Made by a program: the position numbers and the translations under genes. Positions 11,413-23,112 of a DNA stretch of 64,000 nt are shown piece by piece. Within the stretch, counting starts at the first letter, position 1, and the number at the start of each line of letters is the position of its first letter. Source of the DNA: Thysanoteuthis rhombus (taxonomy: Eukaryota > Mollusca > Cephalopoda > Oegopsida > Thysanoteuthidae); assembly GCA_963457665.1 (NCBI GenBank), contig OY735213.1:57650793-57714792 (forward strand), written 5' to 3'. The notes below the pieces were generated by a model. The model did no database searches and had not been told where the DNA came from. It worked only from the letters and a program-made list of their open reading frames with translations.

Positions 11413-12261
11413 GTTTTGAAAGGCATTCAGTCAAAAGGACAACAACGTAGTACGGATATTTCAGCTGAATTTGTACAAAATAAGTGATTTAATTTAGTAT
11501 TCTTTTGTAAATTCAAACCAAGAAAAGTTTTCTTTTGATTTTACTTTTCATTTCGTACTATATGTCGCAGGAAAAAAAGAATAATTGTTGATCTGAATTT
11601 CTTTGAAGTCACTCATTCATAATTACATTTTTTACACCTGAAATACCTACGTAATATCTTAATTTTTGCTTAATGTCGCTCTATATTCATACATTGTTTC
11701 TAAAAAGTATATTTTTTTTATTAAAAAGGTACAATTATCTAACCATCATATTCGTGCTGTCCTGATGTTTCTTGACCAAGAGTAACTTGCAGTTGTTCGA
11801 GCTAGACTATTTTTTTTAACTGATGTACATGGTCTTAATACCTCTTGACCAGTCACCGGTATGATACATACCGGGATGTACATAGGCAGCCAACCAGAAT
11901 AGTTTAGGAACTGAAAAAATTGACTATGTTGACGCTGACAGTTTTGGATTCTCGTATAAATAAACAATTTAGAAATATCTAGAACTACCGGTTTTCTCAA
12001 TCCACTTTCTTCAAAGAATCTATTGTTTATTGAATTTTCCACAGTGTTGAATATAGATTTATTTCTACCATTTTTTGTGCCCAATTTTGTCAAGACGTGT
12101 GGGTCATATGAACTGTATAGCTGGATGTTCATACGAATTTGTATTTAAATGTTTGTGTATTACGTGAGTATTTAACTGGCTGGGTAAATATTTTTAGGGC
12201 TTTTTTTATTTTTTATTAACGTCCATTATTCATCATACCTCCATTTGGATGTCTATGCGCT
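11413..12261. other. Gene-free stretch, nothing recognised
   Basis: AT-rich with poly-T runs. The 128-codon minus frame at 11746-12132 has no recognisable motif and is probably a chance frame. Confidence 0.4.
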
Positions 12262-12287
12262 TACACACATACACACACACACATAAC

Positions 12288-12331
<44 letters not shown>

Positions 12332-12710
12332 ACCTTCACACACAGAGGCACACACACATACCACTCTCACACGCATACAGGCACACACACATACCACCCT
12401 CATACACACAGAGGCACACATACACACGTACCATCTTCATATACTGAGGCACACATACACACGTACCATCTTCACACACAAAGGCACACGCACACACCAC
12501 CTTCACAAACACAGAGGCACACACATAGCACCCTCACACTCATAGAGGCACACACATACATAAACGTACCACTTTCACACACACAGAGGCACACACACCA
12601 CCCTCACATACATACCACCCTCACACACACACAGAGGCACACACATACAGAGATGCCTCCATATGCACATACGTACAGAGTCATCTATGCACGTACACAC
12701 TCATAGATAT
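12262..12710 (+). repeat. (CA)n microsatellite and compound minisatellite
   Basis: A pure CA run at about 12290-12330 is followed by roughly a dozen imperfect units of about 30 bp. The units combine CACACACATACCACC, TTCACACACA and CAGAGGCACACACA. The array decays toward 12710. The open frames on both strands (His/Thr-rich and Cys/Val-rich) are translations of the repeat. Confidence 0.9.
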
Positions 12711-12756
12711 GTCTCAGTGCTAGTGCAAATAATGGATTCGTACTTGTTGGACAATG

Positions 12757-13295
12757 AATCTCCATGAAACCCACAAAGAAGAAGAAATCAAGCAAAGAAT
12801 CACTCTAGGATGGCATATACACTTCAAAAACAAAAAGATCCCATTAGTCCTAAAAAGAAAGAATACAACCAATGTATCCCCCTGATAATCACCTGTGGAG
12901 CTGAAACATGGAAACTAATCAAAAGACTGGACCTCAAACTGAGAACCATGCAACATGCACATGAAAGAATCATACTCAACCTCACATGGACAGATCACAA
13001 AGCAGCACAAGAGGAGTCTTAGACATCATAGAATCCATTAAAAAAACTCAAAAGGAATGGGCTGGCCATGTTGCAAGAATGGCAGACAACCGATGGACAG
13101 CACAACTCACAACATGGATCCCCAGAGATCACTTGTGCAGCTGAGGCTAGCAGAGTACTAGATGGTGAGACGAACTAGACATAATCAGAGAGCATTGGCT
13201 CCGCGACGCTCACGATAGAGAAGTGTGGAGAATCCTGGGAGAAGTCTATGCCCAACAACAGACGTTAAGAGACTGATGATGATGATGATGATGAT
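12757..13295 (+). mobile_element. RTE-like LINE, fragment L3
   Basis: A plus-strand 3' part of the LINE family. Readable blocks are 'RKEYNQCIPLIITCGAETW', 'KLIKRLDLKLRTMQHAHER', 'IILNLTWTDHKAAQ' and 'KEWAGHVARMADNRW', then 'HDREVWRILGEVYAQQQTL'. It ends in a clean (GAT)n tail at about 13271-13295. It is 5'-truncated and carries deletions after 'ITLGWH' and frame changes elsewhere. The microsatellite tail and C-terminal block are why I call it RTE-like. Confidence 0.8.
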
Positions 13296-13463
13296 GGTAG
13301 TACATCCATCTGATTCTATGAGAATACACTTACTCGAATGTGTGGGTGTATGCTCGCCTGTACTAATGAATAAGGTTGGTATCCATTCAGACAACAATAG
13401 AATGTCTAAGAATACTGATGTGTGTATGTAAGTGTTCGCGTTTTAGTGCGCGAATGTGTATGT

Positions 13464-13926
13464 AAGTATTAGAAACCATCAACAAAACTGTCACCAATAC
13501 TGTCAGCATAGCTTTCTTCAGTTTTCGAGCTGGTGCGGCTGGCTGGTTGGCTATGTATGTATGTGTCACGCATACAGGCTGCAACAACGGGGCTAAAGGG
13601 CTGAATATATAAACATTTTCCCCCTTCATGCCTATAAAAAAACGTTTTTATTTACCCCCCCCCACCGGAGTTTTTATTGTGTGTGTTGAGAGTTCAATTT
13701 GCAATGTAGGTTTTTGTTAAATTGGTCCCTTTAGTTTGTGTCCGTCAGAATTGAAAATTCGGACTTTTTCTCTAAAGATCACTGCCCAACAAATGGCGAG
13801 AGAATTTACTCACTAATTGATCAACCTTACTTATAACTTTTTAATTGATCAACCCCAACACAGAAGTCATGCTGCCAGAATATGTCAGTCACGTGACGGT
13901 TTCTATTAAGTGACCAACCAGACCTG
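13464..13926 (-). mobile_element. Family A element, copy A1
   Basis: A near-complete copy in reverse orientation. The 5' end (right side, reverse-complemented) reads CAGGTCTGGTTGGTCACTTA and continues ATAGAAACCGTCACGTGACC. The 3' end lies at AGTATTAGAAACCATC on the plus strand. Internal landmarks, all inverted, are the GATCAATT pairs, 'GGCAGTGATC', 'GGGACCAATTTAA' and 'GCAATGTAGG'. This copy keeps CpGs that most right-side copies have lost. Confidence 0.75.
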
Positions 13927-15090
13927 GTTTTATTGCGTATATTTCTGTGGTATGAATGCCGGTGCGTATCCGTTAGGGGGAGGAGAGAGATGTATGTTCT
14001 ATGATGAAACACTTGAGCTGAATCAAGTCAGGGACGGAGAACAACATTTAAGGCCAGACTCTAATCGCTTAGATATAGGCAGGGAGATAAGTAGTTATCT
14101 GGCGGGGATCGCTTACAATGGGGTCAAGGGTTAGAGATAAATAAGGTAACTTCTAAATCCTTTTAAAAATGCAACCCTTTCGAAAGAGCATTCCTCTGAG
14201 ATATACAAATTAGCTTACTTGATACTCCCCCCCCCCGAGACCCCGGCACACGCACACACACAGAGGCACGTGAACATACACAAATAGATTTATCTCATGA
14301 GAGTGGTTTCTCATATTCTCCGAATCACGGCGCCCTTTGTGTATAAGGAGTTTACACGGCGCCCTTAGTTAGGAAATAGTCAACCATTGCACATACTTCC
14401 GTGTACCTTTGCCTATGGTTTGTGTTGTATCATCTCTTTCGCAATGTTTGATAATGTTCAATAAAACAAAGAAACTTTTCAATATTTATCATTAACATAC
14501 TCGTGTTATTTTAGGGCACTCCTGGATGCTAACTGCAGCTCTCCGGAGCGGCATAGTGTATTATCTGGTAATCAGTCTTATCACATGAAAGCCAATGTCA
14601 CTTTTTTTGTTTGTTGGTTTCTGTTAGAGCAAACAGAAAAAAACCCTTGGGTATCTGTGTTCACGTGCGATAAAGCTCACAAGTATATGTGTTTGTGTCT
14701 ATATCAGTTCTACTTTTACTACTTCTACCACTATTACGTATAGTTCATTCATAATATATCACGTCATTTTGACAGGTACTATGTATGTGTGTGTACATGT
14801 GTGTGTACAAGGATGCATCAACACGTAGCTATTAGCTGAATTTTGATCTGAAATATTCATTGTGTATTATTCAATCTATGTAATTCATGTTTACCACTGA
14901 TTCAAGTGCATTGACCAGGGAGGAGATTATGTTAAAAATTGATATTTGTTGGGTGAAACGGATGCTTCTTTCATCTGTGGATTTGTTGATTTAATTACGC
15001 ACCAATTTTTGACTTGTATTTATTTCATCTCATTTCTCTCGCTTTTAAGATGTTTTTATTACCATGCTCACTACCGTCATTCTATGATTG
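13927..15090. other. Gene-free stretch, nothing recognised
   Basis: A C run lies at 14227-14236, and a tandem-like pair of CGGCGCCCTT phrases lies near 14329 and 14357. The frame at 13910-14134 has no family likeness. Confidence 0.4.
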
Positions 15091-15720
15091 CTATTTTCGA
15101 TTTTGATCGTTGTGTCTTTGTTCCCAACATCTAGAGGGAGTAGACCACTACATCTACCTAGGGCAACGGGTCTCCATGATACCCTGAAAAGAAGAAGAAA
15201 TAAAGCGAAGAATCACACAAGGTTGGCAAGCTTTTCGGTGGAGCAAACCCGACATTCAAGAACAAGAAAATCCCACTAGTCTTAAGAAGAAGGGTATACA
15301 ACCAATGCATCCTACTGATAGTCACAAACGGAGCTGGAACATAGAACCTAACCAAAAGATTGACTCTCAAATTGAGAACTACGGAACGTACACATGGAAG
15401 AATCATGCTCAACATTATGTGGAGGAATCATTAGACAGCACAGTGTATCCGAGAGAAGACAGGAATCCGAGACATAGAAAGTGTTAAAAAGACTTAAATA
15501 GCAACGGGCTGGACATATTGCAAGAATATCAGACAACCGCTGGACATCACGTCTCAGAAGGTGGATCCCCAGAGATCAGGTGTGAGGCTGTGGCCGACAG
15601 AAAGTAAGATGGCGTGACGAGCTAAATAAATTCAGGAAGTACTGACATGATAGAGAAGTCTGGCGAATCATTGGGGAGGTCTATGTCGAATGATAGACAT
15701 TAAAAAGCTGATAATGATAG
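15091..15720 (+). mobile_element. RTE-like LINE, fragment L4, with 5' inversion
   Basis: From about 15131 the plus strand carries the LINE from 'LEGVDHYIYLGQRVSM' through 'GWQAFRWSKPDIQEQENP' to the C-terminal 'DREVWRIIGEVYVE' region and a short TGATAATGAT tail near 15712. The 40 bp before it, 15091-15130, is the same family in reverse orientation. It corresponds to the consensus segment that should lie immediately upstream of the plus part. That is the arrangement known as 5' inversion from twin priming. The plus part has several frame breaks. Confidence 0.75.
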
Positions 15721-16689
15721 TTGTTATGTAAGCACCACAGACTAGAAATAAAGAAGAAGCATCCTTGTATTCATAAACATTGTTGCCAACTCAAAATGTT
15801 GTTTTGCGCTGTATCCAACACAGTGGCATAAAAGCGTAAAAGGACACTCAATGATTTTATGGCAATCTATTGTAGCTAAAAATGGCTAGATCTGGATAGA
15901 AATACCAAGAAAATAGCTAGAAATTGGCTGAAATAGCTTGAAAAATAGCTCTAAAAACGTGGTAAAAAACGCTAAATGTTGAATTTTCGTGCTGTCAAAA
16001 CGAGAAACGCGCTAAATTCAGCGCTAGATTGTGATGGCTGATCTAAAGACAAACAGAATTTCGGGAGATGCTTATGAAGGACCGTAGAATGACGGGGTGA
16101 GAGTTGCGATAAAAAGCCAAAGAAATAAGATGAAAGAAGAATAATTAGAAATTAGGAATTTTAATCTTCTCTGAAATTTACTGATGAGTTATAATCACTA
16201 TTCCACATAATTTGGAATCGTATTCTGATCTCCGTTGGAGTTATCACTTCATGAAGTAAATAGAAGGACAAACGGATAGGATCTCAACAAAAGCTTCAAA
16301 TTGAGGCCAGACAAAAGAATTTAAAGGATTTGTGGCCAGTATAGCATCAGCGTAGAAATCAACAACAAAAAATTGAACGTTTTTGTGAGAAGAATATCAT
16401 CAAAAACTGCATGAATAAATTCCACGTAGGAAAAAACATAAAAGAGAAAGCAGACGACACTAAAAACAAAAATCGAAGAACTCTGAAAAGCAATGATCCA
16501 AGGTGGACAGGTTGGATATGACCAAAGATAAATGGAAAGAAAAAAGAGCTCGTTGCCCTGTTGGAGATGAGGTCAAAATAATAGGGAGTAACACTAAACG
16601 ATGTGTAAGGTGAAGGAAGCTGCTTACATGGGTTTGACAAAAGACTGCACCATCCAATCTTGTTTGGAGCTAAACGTGATGTGGATACC
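15721..16689. other. Gene-free stretch, weak short repeats
   Basis: Imperfect 'AAATAGCTAGAAATTGGC'-like phrases recur at 15880-15960. The frames at 16359-16657 (minus strand) show no recognisable family. Nothing else is supportable. Confidence 0.4.
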
Positions 16690-17490
16690 TTCAGTGCTGG
16701 TCACGATTATTGGCACACTTTATCTTTTTTTCCCATATAACCTCTAAAATATCTTCAATAATGAAAGGAAATCTACCAAATTTTTATCATCAGAATATTT
16801 CATAGGATGTCAAAAGTAATCCAACGGAAAAGATTATTTTTCTATTGACATTGTTTTCAAAGAAGGAATCGGAAATAAAACCTGGTCAGTAATACTGTCA
16901 ACCTTTGTAAATATTTGGTTGCACACAATGATGACGATGATGACTACCTCCAAACGTTTGTTTTAGCCATCTATAAGCTTCTTGCACCTATCAGCTGGTA
17001 GTTTCTCCCTCTCCTTCTTTTCAATTTGTTCAAGCTATCGAATGTTTGTAGGATTCCTGCGTTGTATGGTAGGCGTTGAGACAATGACTCCAGATTTTCT
17101 ATGGGACTAAGATTAAAACTTATTGATGGCCAGTTTGAAACAGTTCATTTTTTTTCTTTTTAGCCGTTCTTGCATGCTTTCAGATGTGTGCTTTGGGCTG
17201 AAATCGTGCTGGAGCACCTCTTGATCTTTAGACTAAAACTAGTTTTCTTTCACTGGGTAGTAAATTCTAATTCACATTCCCCCGGTCATCCTCTGATTAA
17301 CATGAACCCTTTCATACGATCGAGGTCCCCAGTATCAGAGGCAGCAAAGCAGCCCGATAACATTATGGGTCATTCATCATGCTTAATTTTATTAGTTGAA
17401 AAATATCTTTAAACTCCAAAACTCGAGTTTACATCAGATTTCTACCGAAATTAGAAGAAAAAAAGCACACCTCACCAGAATTAAGGGTGT
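16690..17490 (-). mobile_element. Tc1/mariner relic T1
   Basis: On the minus strand the transposase end reads 'SPIENLESLSQRL', corresponding to the 'SPDLNPIENLW' catalytic-region motif of Tc1 elements. It continues into 'RREREKLPADRCKKLIDGxN.RLEVVI', the usual C-terminus. Farther right the untranslated sequence keeps phrases typical of Tc1 genes, such as GCAAAGCAGCCCGATAACAT. The left end holds ATTATTGGCACAC, as at many Tc1 termini. The 5' part, with the DNA-binding domains and the first catalytic aspartate, is not recognisable, and stops are frequent. Confidence 0.7.
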
Positions 17491-18679
17491 AAACCGTTGT
17501 GTAAAATCAACATTCCCCTATGATAATTTGAACAACTGATTGTCAGGATGCTGTCTAACTGACTGAACTGAATCGACAAGTCTCGGACATTACCGAGCAT
17601 TGTTCATATAGATAAGCTCATGCTTATTTCATTCTAACAAATGATTACATTTATACAAAAATGGTATTTTTATCATTTCTTTTATTCATTATGGATACAA
17701 TATAAAAGTTGCAGGAATCATCTTTAGTCGGAATGAAAGTAGGAATGGAGGCTTGTAATGTTTTTGCTAAATTTCTGTGGAAAGCCTATTGAAATATTCT
17801 AATGATACAAATTGCGTAAATATCCATTTATTTCTTAAGATATCTTACAGATTATACAAACATTTCAAGGATACCAGCAATGGCGACTAGCGTTGTATGC
17901 CAAGAAGGGTAGAAATCACTATGAGGATCTCCCACAAGCGAATAGAAAGTATTTCTGGTGACCTTGCAACTTTGGGGAGAAATTGAGGTGACACGTTGAT
18001 CTACTTAGTATATGTAATCAGTCAATTCACAAATTTATTTGGGATGGATCCAGGATTTTGTGCAGGGCAGTGGGGGAAAGGCTAGTGGAAAAGTATGAGC
18101 AGGGATGTCCAAAAGGAAAGAGATGATTTTTACAAATGTATACGTGGAAACGTAGACACATTTCCAACATAAAAAAAAAACAAGAAAGTAATATGTGAAC
18201 CAACATTTTTCATAAACACTTAAATTGTAGCTTTTGTATGAGGATTGACAAAAGAGTAGAACAAAAAAAAATTAACGTAAGAAATTTACTGCGGAACCAA
18301 TAAATGAATAAAAGAAAGCTATAAAGAATGAAACGGAAGACATCTTGCTCATTTCAGATGAAGAACAAAATAATAAATTCTTTTTTTTAAGGTTATTTTA
18401 TGATTATTGCGGAGTATATTTTATTAATGAAAATTTCTTTATCTAGACTTTTGAAAAAAAAAAAGGTTTTTGTAATGCTCAAACTGAGGAAGGGGCACTT
18501 CTGCGTTAATACTGGTTAGAGTAATCCCTAATGCCTAGATATAGATCTAACTGAAATAGGGACGTGAAACCTATCAGATGAATTATACATCAGAAGAAAG
18601 GTATTGAGCTTTATTACGATGTTTTAGACTGAATACCCTCTGATGAAATGAGGATTGCTTTAACTTTATTCTAACTTTT
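17491..18679. other. Gene-free stretch, nothing recognised
   Basis: AT-rich, A runs at 18170 and 18265. No repeat family or protein motif was recognised between the two Tc1 relics. Confidence 0.45.
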
Positions 18680-19425
18680 TAATCATATAAGCAAACAACG
18701 CGTGTAGTGGGGAAAAAAGTTATTTGCCGAAGAACACTATCCCGACGGCGAAACGTTGAAGTTGTTCCATTATGCTATGGGGTCGCTTCAGTGCAAAAGG
18801 TATTGGTCAACTTGCACGGTCGAAGGAACCATGAAAAAAGAAAACTATCGGGATATTCTTAAGGATAATCTGAAAAGTTCAGTTCGATATCTCCGCATGA
18901 GAAGAAATTGGTTATTCCAACAGGACAATGATCCCAAAGATAAGTAAAAGCTGATATCTGAATGGTTGGTAGAGGGAAAAGATCAATGTTTTACCATGGT
19001 CTTTGCAATCACCTGATCTAAATCCTATTGGAAATCTGTGGTGTGAATTAAAAATGAATGTTTGGAAAAGAAATCCCAGGAACATATCGGATTTAGAGAG
19101 GTTCAGCAGAGAAGAAAAGAATAAATTCTCCACCGAAACTTGTCGAAAGTATTTGGATAACTGCCTTAAAGGTTTGGCAGAAATAGTTGAACGAAAGGAT
19201 TCACAATGTTCAATTGTTTTTGGCGTGTGATTACCGAACGAATACTCTTTGTTCGTGTGATTTTCAACAAACCAAACCCCTTCAATAGACGTATTTACTT
19301 CATATCTTGTATGAATCTTAGTTGTGGCGTAATTTGAACATGATACACCACGTATGAAGAAAGTTATTAGATGGAACATTCAAGTTTTCATAATGTACTA
19401 ATACTTATTACCCCCACTATACATA
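18680..19425 (+). mobile_element. Tc1/mariner (DD34E-type) relic T2, 3' half
   Basis: A plus-strand Tc1 transposase catalytic core. It reads 'EEHYPDGETLKLFHYAMGS' and then 'VEGTMKKENYRDILKDNLKS'. Next comes 'NWLFQQDNDPKDK', matching the FQQDNDPKHT block with the second catalytic aspartate. After a frame change it reads 'QSPDLNPIGNLWCELK', the third acidic region, where the usual 'IEN' Glu has become Gly. The C-terminal part follows, 'NPRNISDLERFSREE'. The untranslated end has GTACTAATACTTATTACCCC, a common Tc1 terminal phrase, near 19395-19414. The 5' half is missing. Confidence 0.85.
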
Positions 19426-20407
19426 TTTGTGATAATGCCGTACACAAGATAACAACACACCTATCTTCCTTTTCAATGCATTGTTGATATGTGTAAATAA
19501 ATCCCTTTGTTAATGTTGCGTCATGAAGACTTGTTTATTTCTGGTTGGCTACTGAAAGCTTTTTCCGATTGCTTAAAAATCGTAAATAGAGGGTTTAGTA
19601 TATCCAGAGTTATCTCAATTGAGAAATCAGATCATTACTATATGTATTACCGGGGTGAGCGCTATCACCACACTATTATCATTTAGTTGCAAATTAGGCT
19701 AGAAATTGCTTTATTCCCCAAGCTATAACACGTCAATAGTTTTGATAGAATAAAAAATCTCACCTCGATGTGCAGTTTTTGTTGCGTTATGGTAAGAAAC
19801 ATTCAAACATTCAGAAATCGGATCATTATGATATATATCTATGCAGAGGTATATAATTTTATTTTGATCTCATCTGACAACCAACTGGACAGGCACCCAA
19901 ATTCCTGACAAGCATTCCGTGTTTCTCTCTTCTTGCTTTTTGTTTCTCTTTGTTATTCAGAGCTTTCCCTTGGGATATTTCCAGGAAGAGAGAACGTCGA
20001 CTTCATTTCTCCGTTAAACTAACCTTTGTTCACTCACTCTGCTACAGCTGTGTATCCAGCTGCCAATTATATCAGCTGACCATGGGCTCTCAATCCACCC
20101 ATTCACTATCTGACCTTGCACGTGGTCACCCGTTGCACCTGCTAGGCTTTCTTCAAAGTTTGTACTAATGTTACATCGTAAGCTCGGATCAGATCATTTC
20201 AGGGTGTGTAATTAGTGTTTTGGGCAAAAAACAAATTTTAACATGATCAGGCTCTCAAACTCCCCTGGAACGTGTAAGGGCATTGATATTGGTGAAGAAC
20301 CCATCTGTATCTGAGAAAACTCATTGCACTGAATTTATGAATACAATGGGTGTCCAAAAGAGTTGGTTCGATTTATCAAGTAAAAAATGAAAGGCATTTT
20401 GTCATTT
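19426..20407. other. Gene-free stretch, nothing recognised
   Basis: Short open frames only; the 72-codon frame at 19950-20168 has no family likeness. Confidence 0.4.
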
Positions 20408-20715
20408 CAATAAGATGCTAATTCGATCGGTCGGTCCTAGTTATGTGAAATAATAGGAATAGGAAAGGAGGAAAAGCTGTGATGTCATTAAAGGTGTGAC
20501 ATCATTGAGAAACCAACTGTTATAATGTCATAATAGAATATTTTGTATTAAAAAAATGCCCCCCACCCAACGCCCAAAATGACAGTTCTTATTGAAAATA
20601 GCACCCGCACAATATTCCCATATCACAATATCTTACAAATAAGAGAGTCGACTTAAAGAAGGACTACTTGCTCCTCTCCCCCTCCTCCTGCTACTACTAC
20701 CATGGCTGGTGGATG
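20408..20715 (+). repeat. Dispersed repeat family E, copy 1
   Basis: It aligns by eye with 52448-52810 in the same orientation. Shared phrases are ATAAGATGCT, 'GGAATAGGAAAG', 'GTGACATCATTGAGAAACCA' followed by ACTG, 'ATGTCATAATA' and 'GACTACTTGCTC' with a C/T-rich end, 'CCTGCTACTACTACC'. About 300 bp is homologous. The family is unknown and non-coding as far as I can see. Confidence 0.7.
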
Positions 20716-20854
20716 AATCGTTGAACTTATGGTTCTTGTTTCTTTTTCAACACTAACTGTATTGTACTACATATTTTCCATTTTCCCCCACTATCATCTG
20801 CAATTTCTATGCCAACTTCATAATTTCGTCCTTCTAGAATCGAATCATCAAAGC

Positions 20855-21075
20855 CCCACAAATGGCCCACTCGAACAACCAGCTGAGAGGGCTACAGATT
20901 CTTCTATTTTTACTCGTCTGTATGTCTGAGTGTGAGTCTACAGTCTGCTGGTCGCACTTCGGGTACTGCAACCTTGGAAATCTGCACGAATACACCACTA
21001 GGCACTATAAAAAAATGCTTTTTGGTGTCATTTTGGACCAAATATCCCCAAATCTTGTGCAGGTATTTTTTTGGC
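20855..21075 (-). repeat. Family B element, copy B2 (3' half)
   Basis: Reverse-oriented family B. Read on the minus strand it carries the 'TTTGGGGATATTTGGTCCAA' core, 'AAAATGACACC' and the 'CCTAGTGGTGTATTCGTGCA' stretch. Next come 'GATTTCCAAGGTTGCAGTA' and the 3' end with 'GAAGAATCTGTAGC'. The minisatellite half is absent. Confidence 0.65.
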
Positions 21076-21094
21076 TGTTTGGTCATCGCTAATA

Positions 21095-22455
21095 GCTGGG
21101 AGTCGTAGATCCCATATTTCTAGTACTCTCCTCAGTATTCATGCAGTCCCCAATAATGTTGTAGTCCGTATAGTATCAATCCTTCCTCTCATCCTCAATT
21201 TCTCCAATCTTACTTTCAGTGTCTTTGGTAAGGTTCCGAGTGCACCTACTATTATTGGTACTACCATGAGTTTCATGTTCCATAGCTTCTTCAGTTCCCT
21301 TGCCAGGTCCTGTATTTTCCCAGCTTGTCACCCTCTTTCCTATTTACTTCGTGGTCTGCAGGCACGACCACGTCTATTAGTTGGCAGGATCTCCTTTTCC
21401 TGTCCACGATTACCAGGTCCTGTCTTCTTACTTGAATGGGATGGTCAATTTGAATGTCAAAGTCTCAGAGTAATTTATGGCTTCCATTCTCCAGGGCTGT
21501 TTCCGTTTTGAGCTGGTACCACTTTTCTGCACGCTTGAATCCCATTTATTAGCTCAGTTCCAAGTGTATCACTCTTCCTACCCTATCGTGTCTGTTTTTA
21601 TACTCCTGGGCTTGTTGACTGCATTCACCGGCTGTAGGGTTTACGGTCTCATCCATTTCATTTGCTGTTTGTGTTCTGTCGATTTTTACTTTGATATAGC
21701 TTGTCCTGATGCATTCGTTTTGGGCTGCCACGATGTGCAATTACGCTTCTCTCTCCAGGTTTCCTTTGCGTAGCCATGTCCATGATCCCTCGTCTGCGAC
21801 ATTCTGTATCTTTCCCACTCTTTCGTTGCACTGCTTTTGTCTTCACTATTTACTTGCACATACTTTTCTAATCCTACATTGGCCATCTAGACACTGTCTT
21901 CTCTGTTGATGAGTCATTTACTGCCTTTTTTCATGTTTACATAGTCTATCCATGTCATCTCCGGAATGATAGGCCTTGTGCATTGTCATGAGCTTTCTTG
22001 TTCGCCGGTCCAGTAATCGGAGTTCTTCTTCATTCCATCCAAGGAATTGGCCTGTGTAGCTCACTTTCCAGTTTTTTTAGAGTTGGCTATGAATCTCATC
22101 ACTGGTTTGTTGATATTGAATATTCTACTCGAGTATTCAGCTGTGTATGATCATTTCGTATGCTTTTTATCCATTCCATTACAATATACTTCTCCCTCTT
22201 TCTTACTTCTTTGAGGATCATCTGATCGATTAAGAGAAAGTTACTCTCTTGCATCCTTTCTGTTTTTTTTTTCTGGCAACAGTCCTCTTCTTCCCATGGA
22301 TATATATATTCTCTCTGCTATCGGTCAAGTAAGCATTTTCCAAATAAGTGGCAGGCGTGTGATTGGTCTATAATTGCTTTCCTGGTTCCCTTTCTCAGCC
22401 TCTGCTCATCCAGTATGAGACTTCACCTTCATTCACGCAACTTGGAAGTAGGTGA
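21095..22455 (-). mobile_element. LINE with C-terminal REase-like domain, internally deleted
   Basis: Minus-strand non-LTR retrotransposon, 5'-truncated. In order it shows RT block 'ESNYRPITRLPLIWKMLT', 'LLIDQMILKEVRKREKYIV', 'NINKPVMRFIANS.KNWK', then directly 'VSYTGQFLGWNEEELRLLDR' and 'RTRKLMTMHKAYHSGDDMD'. Next come 'VGLEKYVQVNSED', 'DETVNPTAGECS', and the endonuclease-like region with 'DFDIQIDHPIQVRRQDLVIV', 'DRKRRSCQLIDVVVPAD'. It ends 'MKLMVVPIIVGALGTLPKTL'. The 'QDLVIV..CQLID' spacing fits a PD-(D/E)XK fold. The RT centre including the YADD box is missing between the KNWK and VSYTG blocks (about 22065), so the element is an internal-deletion derivative. Other stops and frameshifts occur. 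Confidence 0.75.
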
Positions 22456-22558
22456 ATGAGCCTGTTGTGTAATGTGGTGAATTTCTTAAACCATATTATT
22501 ATTATTATTTCCCCCTTTATGTTAGCAAATCATTTCAATCAGACCGCATACACAGCAT

Positions 22559-23112
22559 CAGTGGCGGACCTCTGGTTGATGTCGCCCAGGGTGGTAACAC
22601 ACGGTGTTAACTACTCTTTTCAGAACTTGCTCTCTTCCCAAGATATCTTGAATGTTGGTGATCTTTTGTACAATTCATTATTCATCCTGACTCTCCCATG
22701 TTATTGAATTTGACGACATAAACCTACAAATCTATCGAGAACTTCTGGAAATATCGAGTGGACATTCATGGGCATATACCCAAATGTATGGAAAAAAACC
22801 CAAAACAAACGGAAAATTATCCCTCAATCGAAAAAATATTCCAGGACCTTCCCTCAAATTTAACACAGTCTTCCTTGCCCCATTGCCTACTCTTCCAAAA
22901 ATTTTAATTGAAATCTATTGAGCACTTTCGGGTATGTTGGGTGGACAGACAGACATTTTATTAGAAAAATAGAATTACCAAGAAACTAATGAACTCTTTT
23001 TAGGTATTCATATTTGTGTCATACTTTCTGATGGTGTCCCTGCTTCTGATGGTGTCACCCCTTCGGATAGTGTCCCCCCCCCTTCCTGATGATATCCCTA
23101 GGAACGTCACTG
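22559..23112. mobile_element. hAT MITE H2 (family C)
   Basis: A 554-bp element. The left end is CAGTGGCGGACCTCTGG; the reverse complement of the right end is CAGTGACGTTCCTAGGG, 12 of 17 matching. Internally it matches H3 at 51.1 kb, for example 'TGGACAGACAGACATTTTAT' followed by TAGAAAAATA and 'ATTACCAAGAAACTA'. The right part repeats 'GATGGTGTC' phrases. No transposase is present. Flanking 8-mers do not match clearly, so the target duplication has decayed or the boundary is off by a few bases. Confidence 0.65.

Noticed and set aside
12233-12545. His/Thr-rich and Cys/Val-rich open frames on both strands
   Set aside because: Translations of the CA-rich compound repeat.
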